Assembly (NCBI RefSeq): GCF_042429235.1
Contig: NZ_JBHMBA010000001.1
Strand: one strand, 5' to 3'
Length of the DNA: 64,000 nt
Source of the DNA: Arthrobacter_B citreus
GTDB lineage: Bacteria; Actinomycetota; Actinomycetes; Actinomycetales; Micrococcaceae
Under the pieces are notes generated by a model, which was not told the DNA's origin, made no database searches, and worked only from the letters and a program-made list of their open reading frames with translations. This document shows, in pieces, positions 1-9,273 of the stretch; positions within the stretch are counted from its first letter, which is position 1; the number at the start of each line of letters is the position of its first letter. The position numbers and the translations under genes are program-made.

Positions 1-95
1 GCCTCCTTGGCGGGGTTGATTCAGCGGGATCGGTTCAGCGGGATTTACGACGGCGGAATTGTCCGGACAGACGACGGCGGTGGTTTCGGGGTGTG

Positions 96-2723
96 TCAGG
101 GGGTCTCCACCACCACGTCGGAGGGTTTTTTGTCCGGGCGCAGTCCGCGCCAGGCGGGATGGCGCAGCTTGCCGGTGCCGGTGCGTTCGGAGTAGGTCAC
201 CTCGCCCACGAGCACCGGGCGGACCCACTGCGCGTCGGAGGCGTCGGCGCCGGGCACGCCGTCCAGCGGAGGGGTTTTCCGGGCCAGTTTCTTGAGCTTG
301 CCGCCCACCAGCGCCAGGTCACGTTCGGTGAGCCCGGAGCCCACCCGGCCAATGTAGGCGAGGTCGTGCCCGTCCGGCACAGCGACGAGCAGGGAGCCGA
401 TCTTGGACGCCCGGTTCCCCTTGCCCGGACGCCAGCCCACAATCACCACTTCCTGGGTGAAGGAGTTCTTGAGCTTGATCCAGCTCTTCGACCGGCGGCC
501 GGCGGAATACGTGCTGTCCAGCCGCTTGGCCATCACCCCTTCAAGCCCGAGTTCCCTGCTGGAATCCACCGCCTCGTCCATGGACATCTCCAGTGCCGGC
601 GGAACCTGGACGTGCCCGTCCTCTCCGGCCGGTTCCACCGCCTCCTGCAGGATTTCCCGGCGCTGGGTGTACGGCAGCTCCAGCAGGGAATTTCCGTCCA
701 GCCACAGCAGGTCAAAGAGCATCAGATGCACGGGAGTCCGAGCTGCGGCGGCGTCAATGTCACGCTTTTTCGTCAGGTGCATCCGGGGTTGCAGCAGCCC
801 GAAGTCCGGACGCCCGGCCTTGTTGATGGCGATGATCTCGCCGTCGAGCACGGCCCGCTCACCGTTCAGGTGCCGGCCCAGTTCCTGCAGTTCGGGATAG
901 GCGGCGGTCATGTCGTTGCCGTTGCGGCTGATCAGGCGGGTTCCCTCCGGCGTCACGTACACGACCGCGCGCACACCGTCCCACTTCATTTCGAAGCCCC
1001 ACTCGTCGTCGTCGTTCACGTCCGCCCGGGTGCCCAGCGTGGCGAGCATGGGTTCGATGGACGGCACGCCGTGTTCGGCGGCGTCGGCGGCCACCGCCTT
1101 CACCACCGCTGAGGCATCCGGAAGTGCCTCCCGGGACGCGGGGGCCGCAGCGGCGGCGGCCACCGTTTCCTCCGGCGACGCCGAGACCGCCTCCGGCTTC
1201 GACCCGGCTTCGGCCTGCCCGTCCGTGTCGGGGGCCTGCCCGTCCGAGTCGGAGGCCTGCCCGTCCGAGTCGGGCTCCGCAGCGGGCTGATGCTTCATCA
1301 AATGGATGAGCCAGTTGTTGGCTCCGCCCTTGCCCCCGGTGTGGATCAGCGCGAACCGCCGCACCGCGCCCCCTTCAGAGGCGAGTCCGCCGTCGGGCTG
1401 TCCGTGCAGCACCGCGATGACTTCCTTGCCGTCGCGCCATTTTTCCTTCTCGTACGTTCCGTGGTCCCAAATCCGGACTTCCCCGGCACCGTACTCGCCC
1501 TTGGGGATGGTGCCTTCAAAACTGCCGTAATCCAACGGATGGTCCTCGGTCTGGACGGCCAGATGGTTCTTGTCCGGGGAATCCGGCGGCCCCTTCGGCA
1601 GCGCCCAGGAAACCAGGACGCCGTCGTGCTCGAGCCGGAAATCCCAATGCAGGCGCCGGGCGTGGTGTTCCTGGATCACAAAGCTGTTGCCCTCCGAGGG
1701 TTCGGCGGGTTCCTCCGGCACCGGTTCCGGAGTCTTGGCGGCATCACGCATGCTGCGGTACTTGCTGAGCCGGTCGGCGGCGGCTTCATCCTCGCCGAGC
1801 ACATCGGCGTCCACTTCGCCGGAGCTCATCCCCGCCAGCAGGTCGCCGTCGCCGGCCAGCCGCTGCATCACCTCTTCGTAGTCCAGCTGTGCCAGGCCCG
1901 GGTCTTCCAGCTCTTCCCAGGTCCGCGGAGCGGCAACCGTCGGGGTGAACCGTCCGCGCAGGGAATACGGACAGATCGTGGTCTTGTTCCGGTGGTTCTG
2001 GCTCCAGTCCAGCAGGACCTTCCCGGTGCGCCGGGACTTCTTCATATCGGACACCACCAGGTCCGGATGGTCCGCTTCCAGCGCCCGGGCCAGCTCATGG
2101 GCCACTGCGCTGACCTCGTCGGAGGTCTGCCGGCCGTCCAGGCCCGCGTAGAGGTGGATGCCCTTGGATCCGCTGGTAACAGGGCGGGCGTCGAGGCCCA
2201 TGTCGGCGAGGATGCCGCGGGCCAGCCGCGCCACTTCGGCGCACTGGGCCAGGTCCGCGCCGTCCCCGGGGTCCAGGTCCAGCACCAGCCGGTCGGGGTT
2301 GTTGATCTTTCCGCGCGGGCCAAACCGCCATTGGGGAACATGGAGTTCCAAAGCGGCGCTCTGGGCCAGCCAGGTGAGCGTGGCCAGGTCATTGACGAGG
2401 GGATAGATGTTGGTGGAGCTCTTATGTTCGATCGAGAAACGCTTCACCCAAGTGGGAGCGGAGGTATCAATATTCTTTTGGAAAAAGACCTGTCCGGGCT
2501 CCTGCGGAGTTCCCACCCCGTGCACCCAGCGCTTCCGCGTGCACGGACGGTCGCGGGAGTACGGCAGCAGCGCCTCGGCCACGGCGGCGTAATACGCCAG
2601 GACCTCCGCCTTGGTGGTTCCGGTTTCCGGATAGAGCACCTTGTCCAAGTTGGTCAGCCGCAGCCGGTGGCCGTCCACATTCACGGTTTCCTGCTGCTTC
2701 AGACCCGCTCCACTGCTCGCCAT
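96..2723 (-). CDS. ligD: Multifunctional NHEJ DNA ligase LigD (Pol-PE-Lig)
   Basis: An 875-residue ATP-dependent ligase for non-homologous end joining, acting with Ku on double-strand breaks. The N-terminal third is a primase-type polymerase domain (about 15-300) with the acidic motif LVLDLDPGDG. A 3'-phosphoesterase follows (about 345-470), marked by HARRLHWDFRLEHDG and DYGSFEGTIPKGEYG. After an acidic repeat linker near 483-504 comes the ligase domain, with the nucleotidyl-lysine motif EMKWDGVRA at about residue 580 and a C-terminal OB fold. This Pol-PE-Lig order is the mycobacterial/Arthrobacter type, unlike the PE-Lig-Pol order of Pseudomonas. The ku gene is on the other strand 21 kb away, so the pair is not an operon here. 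The ATG start follows a TAGGGAC-like ribosome site. Family assignment is very secure. Confidence 0.96.
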   Translation of the reverse strand: MASSGAGLKQQETVNVDGHRLRLTNLDKVLYPETGTTKAEVLAYYAAVAEALLPYSRDRPCTRKRWVHGVGTPQEPGQVFFQKNIDTSAPTWVKRFSIEHKSSTNIYPLVNDLATLTWLAQSAALELHVPQWRFGPRGKINNPDRLVLDLDPGDGADLAQCAEVARLARGILADMGLDARPVTSGSKGIHLYAGLDGRQTSDEVSAVAHELARALEADHPDLVVSDMKKSRRTGKVLLDWSQNHRNKTTICPYSLRGRFTPTVAAPRTWEELEDPGLAQLDYEEVMQRLAGDGDLLAGMSSGEVDADVLGEDEAAADRLSKYRSMRDAAKTPEPVPEEPAEPSEGNSFVIQEHHARRLHWDFRLEHDGVLVSWALPKGPPDSPDKNHLAVQTEDHPLDYGSFEGTIPKGEYGAGEVRIWDHGTYEKEKWRDGKEVIAVLHGQPDGGLASEGGAVRRFALIHTGGKGGANNWLIHLMKHQPAAEPDSDGQASDSDGQAPDTDGQAEAGSKPEAVSASPEETVAAAAAAPASREALPDASAVVKAVAADAAEHGVPSIEPMLATLGTRADVNDDDEWGFEMKWDGVRAVVYVTPEGTRLISRNGNDMTAAYPELQELGRHLNGERAVLDGEIIAINKAGRPDFGLLQPRMHLTKKRDIDAAAARTPVHLMLFDLLWLDGNSLLELPYTQRREILQEAVEPAGEDGHVQVPPALEMSMDEAVDSSRELGLEGVMAKRLDSTYSAGRRSKSWIKLKNSFTQEVVIVGWRPGKGNRASKIGSLLVAVPDGHDLAYIGRVGSGLTERDLALVGGKLKKLARKTPPLDGVPGADASDAQWVRPVLVGEVTYSERTGTGKLRHPAWRGLRPDKKPSDVVVETP
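1212..1274. repeat. Three 21-bp tandem repeats in the ligD linker
   Basis: Three adjacent 21-bp units (1212-1232, 1233-1253, 1254-1274) differ by one or two bases each. They keep the ligD frame and encode the linker repeat DSDGQAS/P between the phosphoesterase and ligase domains. In-frame copy number changes would only alter linker length. Confidence 0.85.
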
Positions 2724-2845
2724 GGTCCCTAGTCTTACCGGGATTACCGGCCGATTTCCACTATTTGTCAGTCTGCTGAGGGAATTACGCCAAGGGCGTT
2801 CCGGGCACTATCGGCTCCGGGGAACGAACTGTGTATGTTGGGAAA

Positions 2846-4324
2846 ATGAGTGAGCCACAGCGGGTTTTGGTAACGGGTGCAACGGGCTACATTGGCGGGC
2901 GGCTGGTTCCGCTCCTGATTCAGGACGGACACAAAGTGCGCGTCCTGGTCCGGTCCCCGGAGAAGCTCAATGATGTGCCGTGGCATGACGACGTCGAGAT
3001 TGTCCAGGGTGACCTGACGGACAAGGACTCCGTGGCGTCCGCCATGGCTGACACTGACACCGTGTACTTCCTGGTTCATTCCATGGCCTCCGGCAAGGGT
3101 TTCGCCGCCCAGGAGCAGGACATCGCCCACATCGTGGCCAAGGCCGCCGAGGAGGCCGGCGTTTCGCGGATCGTCTACCTGGGCGGCCTGCATCCGGAGG
3201 GTGAGCTGTCCCCCCACATGCGTTCCCGCACCGAGGTGGGGCGGATCCTGCTCGAGGGCAAGGTTCCCGCCGTCGTCTACCAGGCCGGGGTGGTCATTGG
3301 GTCCGGTTCGGCGTCGTTCGAGATGATCCGGCACCTGACCGAAACCCTGCCGGTGATGCCGGCTCCGAGCTGGGTGCGCCGCAGGATCGAGCCCATCGCC
3401 ATCCGCGACGTGCTGCATTACCTGGTCCGCGCCGTCGACCTCCCCGCGGACATCAACCGCACCTTCGACATCGGCTCCCGCGAAGTGCTGACCTACGCCG
3501 AGATCATGAACGGGTACGCCGAGGAAGCCGGGCTGCCCCGGCGCCGGATTTACGCCCTGCCGCTGCCCGCGCCGCGGCTGGCCGGCATGTGGGTGGCCCT
3601 GGTGACCCCCATTCCGCGGTCCATGTCGCTGCCGCTGGTCGAATCCCTCCAGCACGACGCCGTGGCCAAGGAACACGACATCGACCAGTACCTGCCCCTG
3701 CCCGACGGCGGACTCACCGGCTATTCGGAGGCGGTCAAGCGGGCGCTGGGCAAGGAGAAGCGCGGCGAAGTGGAAACCACCTGGGCCGGGGCATCACCGG
3801 CGGCGGACGAAGCCTCGTCGCCGCTGCCGAGTGACCCGGACTGGGCCGGGCAAACGGTGTACGTGGACTCCCGCCAGCGCCGGTCAGCCGTTGCTCCGGA
3901 GCATGTGTGGAAGGTGATTGAGGGCATCGGCGGCAAGAACGGATGGTATTCGCTGCCCATGGCCTGGGCTATCCGCGGCGTGCTGGACAAGACCGTGGGC
4001 GGGGCGGGGCTGACCCGCGGCCGGCGGAACCCCACCACCCTGTTCACCGGCGACGTCGTGGACTGGTGGCGGGTGGAGCTCCTGGAGCGCGGAAGCCTGC
4101 TGCGGCTGCGCGCCGAAATGCGCGTTCCAGGCAAGGCCTGGCTGGAGCTGCGGGTGGACCCCGACGGCGACGGGAGCCTGTACCGGCAGCGGGCCATTTA
4201 CTTCCCCAAGGGGCTGGGCGGAAAACTGTATTGGTGGCTGATCGCCCCGTTCCATGGCCTGATTTTCCCGTCCATGGCCAAGAACATCACCAAGCACGCC
4301 GCCCGGCTGGCCGAAGAGACCTGA
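2846..4324 (+). CDS. SDR-family NAD(P)-binding protein with C-terminal DUF2867
   Basis: A 492-residue protein. The N-terminal 300 residues are an atypical/extended short-chain dehydrogenase fold with the dinucleotide motif TGATGYIGGRL at residues 10-20 and a YfcH/NmrA-like layout. The C-terminal 150 residues match the DUF2867 type, a SRPBCC-like domain ending in a hydrophobic stretch near YWWLIAPFHGLIFP. Substrate is unknown; relatives are annotated as NAD-dependent epimerase-like or ubiquinone-biosynthesis-like proteins. I chose ATG 2846 over the in-frame GTG five codons upstream because MSEPQRVLVTGATG is the normal beginning of this fold. It is divergent from ligD across a 122-bp spacer and stops one base before the convergent gene that follows. 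Confidence 0.85.
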   Translation: MSEPQRVLVTGATGYIGGRLVPLLIQDGHKVRVLVRSPEKLNDVPWHDDVEIVQGDLTDKDSVASAMADTDTVYFLVHSMASGKGFAAQEQDIAHIVAKAAEEAGVSRIVYLGGLHPEGELSPHMRSRTEVGRILLEGKVPAVVYQAGVVIGSGSASFEMIRHLTETLPVMPAPSWVRRRIEPIAIRDVLHYLVRAVDLPADINRTFDIGSREVLTYAEIMNGYAEEAGLPRRRIYALPLPAPRLAGMWVALVTPIPRSMSLPLVESLQHDAVAKEHDIDQYLPLPDGGLTGYSEAVKRALGKEKRGEVETTWAGASPAADEASSPLPSDPDWAGQTVYVDSRQRRSAVAPEHVWKVIEGIGGKNGWYSLPMAWAIRGVLDKTVGGAGLTRGRRNPTTLFTGDVVDWWRVELLERGSLLRLRAEMRVPGKAWLELRVDPDGDGSLYRQRAIYFPKGLGGKLYWWLIAPFHGLIFPSMAKNITKHAARLAEET

Positions 4325-4325
4325 G

Positions 4326-5843
4326 TCAGGCCTCCACGGAAACGGGTTCCGGTCCCCCGGTGAAACGCAGGACGGAGATCCGCGGGGGCTCCGCGGGCGA
4401 GAGGTGGATTTCACAGCCGAGTTGTCCGTGCTGCGTGGGTATCTTCCACTGCAGGACACAGCCGGAGGCGTCAGCCGTTGTTCCGGGCAGGTCAGCGGTG
4501 CCGGGAGGAACCGGCGGTCCCAGTGCTTCGAGGATCCCGGCCAGGCGGTTCCTGCGTTCCTCGAACGGCACGTCCAGCTCCACATTCCCGGCAAACAGCG
4601 CCCGCAGGGTCCGTTCCGATGCGGTGTCCCGGTTCCGGACGAAGGCCTCAACGGCTGCCCTGGCTGCCTCCAGCTCCGGCCAGGGCAGCGCCGCGGGCGG
4701 TTCCGCGCGTTGGATGAGCTGCGGGGAATGACGCGCCGTGCCGGTCCGGCCGGCACCGATCAGCAGGTCCAAGGCTTGGCGGACCGGCGCCCCGACCCGC
4801 GAATAGGCGGCATTCTCGAAGCCCAGCGCGACGCTTCCCGACGGCGGATGCCAGCACATGTGGGCACTGTAGCCGGGGTACCCGCCGGAGTGGGAAATGA
4901 TTCTTCCGGTCCGGGGCACGTCCTCCACCCGGACGCCAAAGCCGTAACCGCGGACCAGCCCCGGCGGATCCCCGGGCAGTGGAGGGCAGACAGTGTGGAT
5001 CTGCTGCATCTCCCGGCGCACCCGGCGCGGAAGCGGCGAATCAGGGAGGGTGCCGAGGCCGGGGCCAAACCCCTCACCCAGCCAGCGGATCCACCGCTCC
5101 AGGTCGGAAATGGTGCTGAACAGGCCGCCAATGGCTGAAAAAGCGCCCGGTGGACTGAGCGGCTGGGGCTCCCATCCGGCGGGCGCCTTCCGGTAGCCCA
5201 CAGCAACGGGAACCGGCAGCGCGGAGTCGAAGCCGGTGTGGTGCAGTCCCAGCGGGTGCAACAGGGCACTGATAATGAACTGCCGGTAGTCCTGTCCGGC
5301 AACGGTCTCAATGACGCGGCCCAGCAGGGCATAGCCAAGGTTGGAGTACCCGAACATTTTCCCCGGCGGGCGGACCGGGCGCAGGCCCGCGGCCAGCATG
5401 TCGTCAAAGTCCTCCCGGGCCAGCGCTTCAAGGCGGTCCGCCCAGGGATTATCGGCCGGGAACCCTGAGGTCATGGCGAGGAGCATTCGAAGGGTCATTG
5501 GTCCGGACCCGGTCCCGGAGACGGGCACGGGGCCGGTCAGGCGCAGCCGTGGCAGGAAGGCCCGGACGTCCTCGTCAAGGTCAAGCAGCCCGGCCCCGCG
5601 CAGGCAGAGGATGCCGGCGGCCGTGAAGCTCTTGGTGCAGGAGGCAATCCTGAAGGCGGTATCGGGGGTCGGCGCCGTATCCGGAGCCGACTCGTCGATG
5701 GTTCCGAACATGCCGTCCACCTGCAGGGCCTCCCGCCCGCCGCTGGCTTCACCGGCTGCCCGGACAGCGAGCGCGGGGCTTGCCCCCTGGGCAAAGCGCT
5801 CTGCAAAAAGGGCAGCCAGCCGCCGGGCCGGCCCGTCAGACAC
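4326..5843 (-). CDS. Serine hydrolase, beta-lactamase/penicillin-binding class C type
   Basis: A 505-residue member of the serine beta-lactamase-like superfamily (family S12/class C). The active-site serine lies in SCTKSF (SxxK), the second motif is GYSNLGYALL (YxN), and a third-motif equivalent is HSGGYPGY. The roughly 140-residue C-terminal extension is the kind of beta domain often found after such domains. No signal peptide or transmembrane segment is evident, so it is probably cytoplasmic. Its start overlaps the 3' end of the upstream M20 peptidase gene by 8 nt, so the two are translationally coupled. Next to a peptide importer this suggests a D-aminopeptidase or D-amino-acid esterase/amidase acting on imported peptides. 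The exact substrate is inference. Confidence 0.85.
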   Translation of the reverse strand: MSDGPARRLAALFAERFAQGASPALAVRAAGEASGGREALQVDGMFGTIDESAPDTAPTPDTAFRIASCTKSFTAAGILCLRGAGLLDLDEDVRAFLPRLRLTGPVPVSGTGSGPMTLRMLLAMTSGFPADNPWADRLEALAREDFDDMLAAGLRPVRPPGKMFGYSNLGYALLGRVIETVAGQDYRQFIISALLHPLGLHHTGFDSALPVPVAVGYRKAPAGWEPQPLSPPGAFSAIGGLFSTISDLERWIRWLGEGFGPGLGTLPDSPLPRRVRREMQQIHTVCPPLPGDPPGLVRGYGFGVRVEDVPRTGRIISHSGGYPGYSAHMCWHPPSGSVALGFENAAYSRVGAPVRQALDLLIGAGRTGTARHSPQLIQRAEPPAALPWPELEAARAAVEAFVRNRDTASERTLRALFAGNVELDVPFEERRNRLAGILEALGPPVPPGTADLPGTTADASGCVLQWKIPTQHGQLGCEIHLSPAEPPRISVLRFTGGPEPVSVEA

Positions 5844-7149
5844 TGGTCAGGAAGTCCTGCAGGATCAGCTGGCCGCCGCGGACCGCCGCGACCGGGACGC
5901 GTTCATCCACACCGTGGACCCCCTGGATGGTCCGGCCCTCCGGATCGGTGGCCAGGGGAGCGAAGCCATAGCAGGAGATACCCAGCGGAGCGAAGGCTTT
6001 GGCGTCGGTTCCGCCGCCCATGCACATGGGCACCACCACGGCGTCGGGGTCATGGCGCAGCAGCGCATCCCGCATGGCGCTGAACCACGGCGAGTCGACC
6101 GGTGACTGCACCGGAGGCTGGTGTGAGAGAAAGCTGGTGGTCACCTCCGGTCCCAGCAGCTGCCGGACCGTGGCCAGCGTTTCCTCTTCGGTTCCGGGCA
6201 GGCAGCGGATATCGATGTCGGCCTCAGCGACGCCCGGGATGACGTTCACCTTATAGCCGGCGCGCAGGACCGTCGGCGTCGCGGAGCAGCGCACTGTCAC
6301 CCGCGCAACGGTTCCCGCTTCACCCATGGCGTCGATGGACGCTTCCACGCCGGCCTCCGAGTCCAGGTCCGCGGCATAGCCGAGCGCCGCCGTCGACTCC
6401 GCGATGTACCGGCGGACCACGGGGGTAAGGACCAGCGGCCAGGAATAGTTGTCGACCCGGGAGACCGCTTCAATAAGGTTGCTCACTGCGTTGACCGGAA
6501 CGGGGCGGGAACCGTGCCCGGAAATACCCTCCGCCCGCACCCGAAGATGGAGGGTTCCGCGCTCTCCGGCGGCCACGGGATACAGGCGCACGGTCGAACC
6601 GTCCGCCGCCTCCAGGAGGGTGGCGTGGCCGCCGGACTCACCGATCGCCGCTTCGACGCCCGCAAAGAGTCCGGGATGTTCGGCGGCCAGCCAGAGGGCG
6701 CCGTAATCTCCTTTGTCCTCCTCGTCCGCCACGAACGCCACCACGATGTCCCGGCGCGGCCGGATCCCCTCTTCCGCCCAGTTCAGCAGAGTGGCCAGGG
6801 TCATGGCAGCCATGTCCTTCATGTCTGCGGCACCGCGGCCGTAAATGTACCCGTCGGCGATGGTTCCGGCGAAGGGGTCCATGCTCCACTGCTCGGGTTC
6901 GGCCGGCACCACGTCAAGGTGGGCGTGGACAAGCAGCCCGGGGAGGGTGGGATCGGTTCCCTGCACCCGCACCACTACTGAGCTCCGTGTCTCCTCCGGA
7001 CCCAAAAGCACGGCGTCGTAACCGGCTTCGGTGAGGTGGTTCAGGAGGTAGTCAGCGGCGGCGTGCTCACCGTTGCTTTTACCCTCCCCGTAATTGGAGG
7101 TGTCGAACCGAATCAGTTCGGCACAGAGCAGGGCTGGGTCAACGGGCAC
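5836..7149 (-). CDS. M20/M25/M40 family metallopeptidase
   Basis: A 437-residue zinc-dependent exopeptidase or deacylase. Metal-ligand and catalytic motifs are visible in order: HAHLDVVP (about 74-81), the bridging Asp in YGRGAADMKDM, the catalytic Glu pair in FVADEEDKGDYG, the ligand Glu in IGESGG, and a C-terminal histidine motif in MCMGGGTDAK. A dimerisation domain is inserted around residues 200-310. It is the first gene of a two-gene minus-strand operon, coupled by an 8-nt overlap to the serine hydrolase. It is divergent from the oligopeptide importer across a 241-bp regulatory region. The family splits dipeptides and N-acyl amino acids; a dipeptidase role for imported peptides is inferred from context. 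Confidence 0.9.
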   Translation of the reverse strand: MPVDPALLCAELIRFDTSNYGEGKSNGEHAAADYLLNHLTEAGYDAVLLGPEETRSSVVVRVQGTDPTLPGLLVHAHLDVVPAEPEQWSMDPFAGTIADGYIYGRGAADMKDMAAMTLATLLNWAEEGIRPRRDIVVAFVADEEDKGDYGALWLAAEHPGLFAGVEAAIGESGGHATLLEAADGSTVRLYPVAAGERGTLHLRVRAEGISGHGSRPVPVNAVSNLIEAVSRVDNYSWPLVLTPVVRRYIAESTAALGYAADLDSEAGVEASIDAMGEAGTVARVTVRCSATPTVLRAGYKVNVIPGVAEADIDIRCLPGTEEETLATVRQLLGPEVTTSFLSHQPPVQSPVDSPWFSAMRDALLRHDPDAVVVPMCMGGGTDAKAFAPLGISCYGFAPLATDPEGRTIQGVHGVDERVPVAAVRGGQLILQDFLTSV

Positions 7150-7217
7150 AGGCGCTCCTTAGCGTTTGGAGAAACAATAGCCGCTGGCCCGGCCAAAAAT
7201 AAAGTATTTTCCAGCCC

Positions 7218-7246
7218 TTGGCACAATCCTGTTAGTTACTTACACT
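7218..7246 (+). promoter_or_regulatory. Housekeeping-type promoter of the peptide importer operon
   Basis: TTGGCA (7218-7223) and TACACT (7241-7246) are separated by exactly 17 bp, a good match to the -35/-10 consensus of the main sigma factor. Transcription would start near 7253, giving a leader of about 138 nt before the binding-protein ATG. No experimental support. Confidence 0.5.
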
Positions 7247-7390
7247 TTCCCCACAGGGTGCACCGATGTGGTGCTGCACACAGGCCGCAGCTGCCGTCGG
7301 CAATACCCAGTACCGGGCCCCACTCTCGGTGCAGGACGGCAGAGCTGCTCTCTGGACACCTGCCACTCACATCCGAATGAAGGGGACTTA

Positions 7391-9271
7391 ATGCAGTTCA
7401 GACCGAAAAACCCCGCGGACAGGCAGCTTCTCCGGAGCTCCCGTTCCCGCCTCCGCCGCACGGCTGCGGCCGGCCTCCTCTGCGCCGCCATGGCCGGATC
7501 CCTGGCCCTGACCGCCGGCCCCGCCTCGGCTCCCGCCGCTTTCGCCTCTGACCAATCCAGCGGCAAAACGCTCAAGCTGGCGCTGACCGGAGACATCGAC
7601 ACACTCAATCCGTTCAAGGCCATCCTCGCGACCAGCTCGAACATCCTGGCCCTGCAGTACCAGAACCTGGTGGCCTACGGCCCTGAGCAGAACGAGGAAA
7701 TCCCCGGCATGGCCGAGAGCTGGGAAACCTCCGAGGACGGAACGGTCTGGACGTTCAAGATCCCCTCGGACCGCAAATGGTCCGACGGCGAACCGATCAC
7801 CGCCAACGACGCCGCCTGGACGTTCACTGCCATCCAGACCAATGACGAACTCAAGCAGGCCAACGGAGCGCTCCTGACCAGCGTTTCCTCGGTTGAGGCC
7901 ACGGATGACGAAACCCTGGTCATCACGCTCACTGCACCCCAGGCGTCCAACCCCGGCACCGCGCTGCCCATCATGCCCGAGCACATCTGGTCCGCCGCGG
8001 GAGACCCGGCAGCTTTTGCCAACGACAAGGACACCGTGGGCTCCGGACCGTTCACCGTGGTCAGCTATGACAAGGCCGCCGGTGTCACGATGAAGGCCAA
8101 CCCGAATTATTGGCAGGGCAAGGCCAAAATCGACGGCATCACCTGGGTTCCCTACAAGAACAGCGATGCAGCGGTGCAGGCCCTCAAGACCGGTGAGATC
8201 GACATCGTGAGCTCGCTGACTCCGGTGCAGTATGAAGCGCTCCAGAACCAGCCCGGCATCACGACCAACGCCGGTGCCGGCCGCCGCTATCAGGCCATTG
8301 CCATCAACCCCGGAACCACCACGGCTGACGACACCGTGATGGGCGACGGCAACCCGGCCCTGCAGGACAAGGAACTGCGACGCGCCATTGCAATGGGCAT
8401 CGACAGCAACACCCTGCTGGAAAAGGTCCTCCAGGGCCTGGGCCAGGAAGCCACGGGCGAAATCCCCATGACCTACCCGCTGTACCACTGGGACACCAAG
8501 GACCTGCCGCTGGCCTATGACCCGGACGAGGCAAACCGCGTCCTGGACGAGGCCGGCTACACCATGGGTCCGGACGGCATTCGCCTGGACAAAGAGGGCA
8601 ACCCGCTCAAGCTCCGCCTCATGGGACGCAACTCTGATCCCACCCACCAGCAGATGGCCGATTTCATCGGACCATGGATGAAGGCCATCGGCATCGAAAT
8701 CAACACCGAGATGAAGGCTCCCGCCCAGGTCAACGATGATTCGACCTTCGGCAACTTTGACCTGTACTTCACCGGCTGGGGCATTGGACCGGATCCGGAC
8801 TACCAGCTCTCCATCAACCAGTGCAGCTCGAGGCCAAACGCCGACGGCACCGGAGCCACCTCCGAAAACAGCCTCTGCGACCCCGAGTTCGACAAGCTCT
8901 ACCTCGCCCAGCATGCAGAGTTGGATCAGGAGAAGCGCAGCGAACTGGTCAAGCAGGCGCAGGAAGTCATTTACAACTCCGCCGTCAACAAGGTGCTGTT
9001 CTACGCCAACAGCCTCGAGGCTTACCGGTCCGACAAATGGGAGCCCTTCACCACTCAGCCGGCGGAAGGCGGCATCATCACCTCACAGAACGGGCCGTGG
9101 GGCTACTACAGCGCCACCCCCGTCGGCTCCGATGTCTCCGAGGCCGGCACCAGTGAGGAGAGCGGCAGCAACACCACCCTCATTGTCTCCGCCGCCGCCA
9201 TAGTGGTCCTGGGGATTGCCGCGGTCCTCTTCCTCCGCCGCCGCGGCGGCAACGCCGAGGACCGCGCCTAG
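7391..9271 (+). CDS. ABC transporter substrate-binding protein, family 5 (peptide), C-terminally anchored
   Basis: A 626-residue extracellular solute-binding protein of the DppA/OppA family, delivering oligopeptides to the permease encoded next. I start it at ATG 7391, preceded by AAGGGGA at 7380-7385. The longer reading frame from 7268 lacks this site and would bury the signal peptide. A Sec signal (arginine-rich start, hydrophobic core around 25-45, cleavage near ASA) is followed by the family-5 opening LALTGDIDTLNPF and the full-length binding fold. Unusually it ends in a single transmembrane helix (TTLIVSAAAIVVLGIAAVLF) and an arginine-rich tail. There is no lipobox cysteine in the signal. 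It is therefore probably held in the membrane by its C terminus. First gene of the importer operon. Confidence 0.92.
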   Translation: MQFRPKNPADRQLLRSSRSRLRRTAAAGLLCAAMAGSLALTAGPASAPAAFASDQSSGKTLKLALTGDIDTLNPFKAILATSSNILALQYQNLVAYGPEQNEEIPGMAESWETSEDGTVWTFKIPSDRKWSDGEPITANDAAWTFTAIQTNDELKQANGALLTSVSSVEATDDETLVITLTAPQASNPGTALPIMPEHIWSAAGDPAAFANDKDTVGSGPFTVVSYDKAAGVTMKANPNYWQGKAKIDGITWVPYKNSDAAVQALKTGEIDIVSSLTPVQYEALQNQPGITTNAGAGRRYQAIAINPGTTTADDTVMGDGNPALQDKELRRAIAMGIDSNTLLEKVLQGLGQEATGEIPMTYPLYHWDTKDLPLAYDPDEANRVLDEAGYTMGPDGIRLDKEGNPLKLRLMGRNSDPTHQQMADFIGPWMKAIGIEINTEMKAPAQVNDDSTFGNFDLYFTGWGIGPDPDYQLSINQCSSRPNADGTGATSENSLCDPEFDKLYLAQHAELDQEKRSELVKQAQEVIYNSAVNKVLFYANSLEAYRSDKWEPFTTQPAEGGIITSQNGPWGYYSATPVGSDVSEAGTSEESGSNTTLIVSAAAIVVLGIAAVLFLRRRGGNAEDRA

Positions 9272-9273
9272 CC

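Noticed and set aside
1212..1274. CRISPR-like repeats
   Set aside because: Contiguous 21-bp units without spacers, inside the ligD frame; no cas gene in the window.
1290..2732. 480-codon plus-strand ORF opposite ligD
   Set aside because: Antisense shadow of LigD polymerase and phosphoesterase domains.
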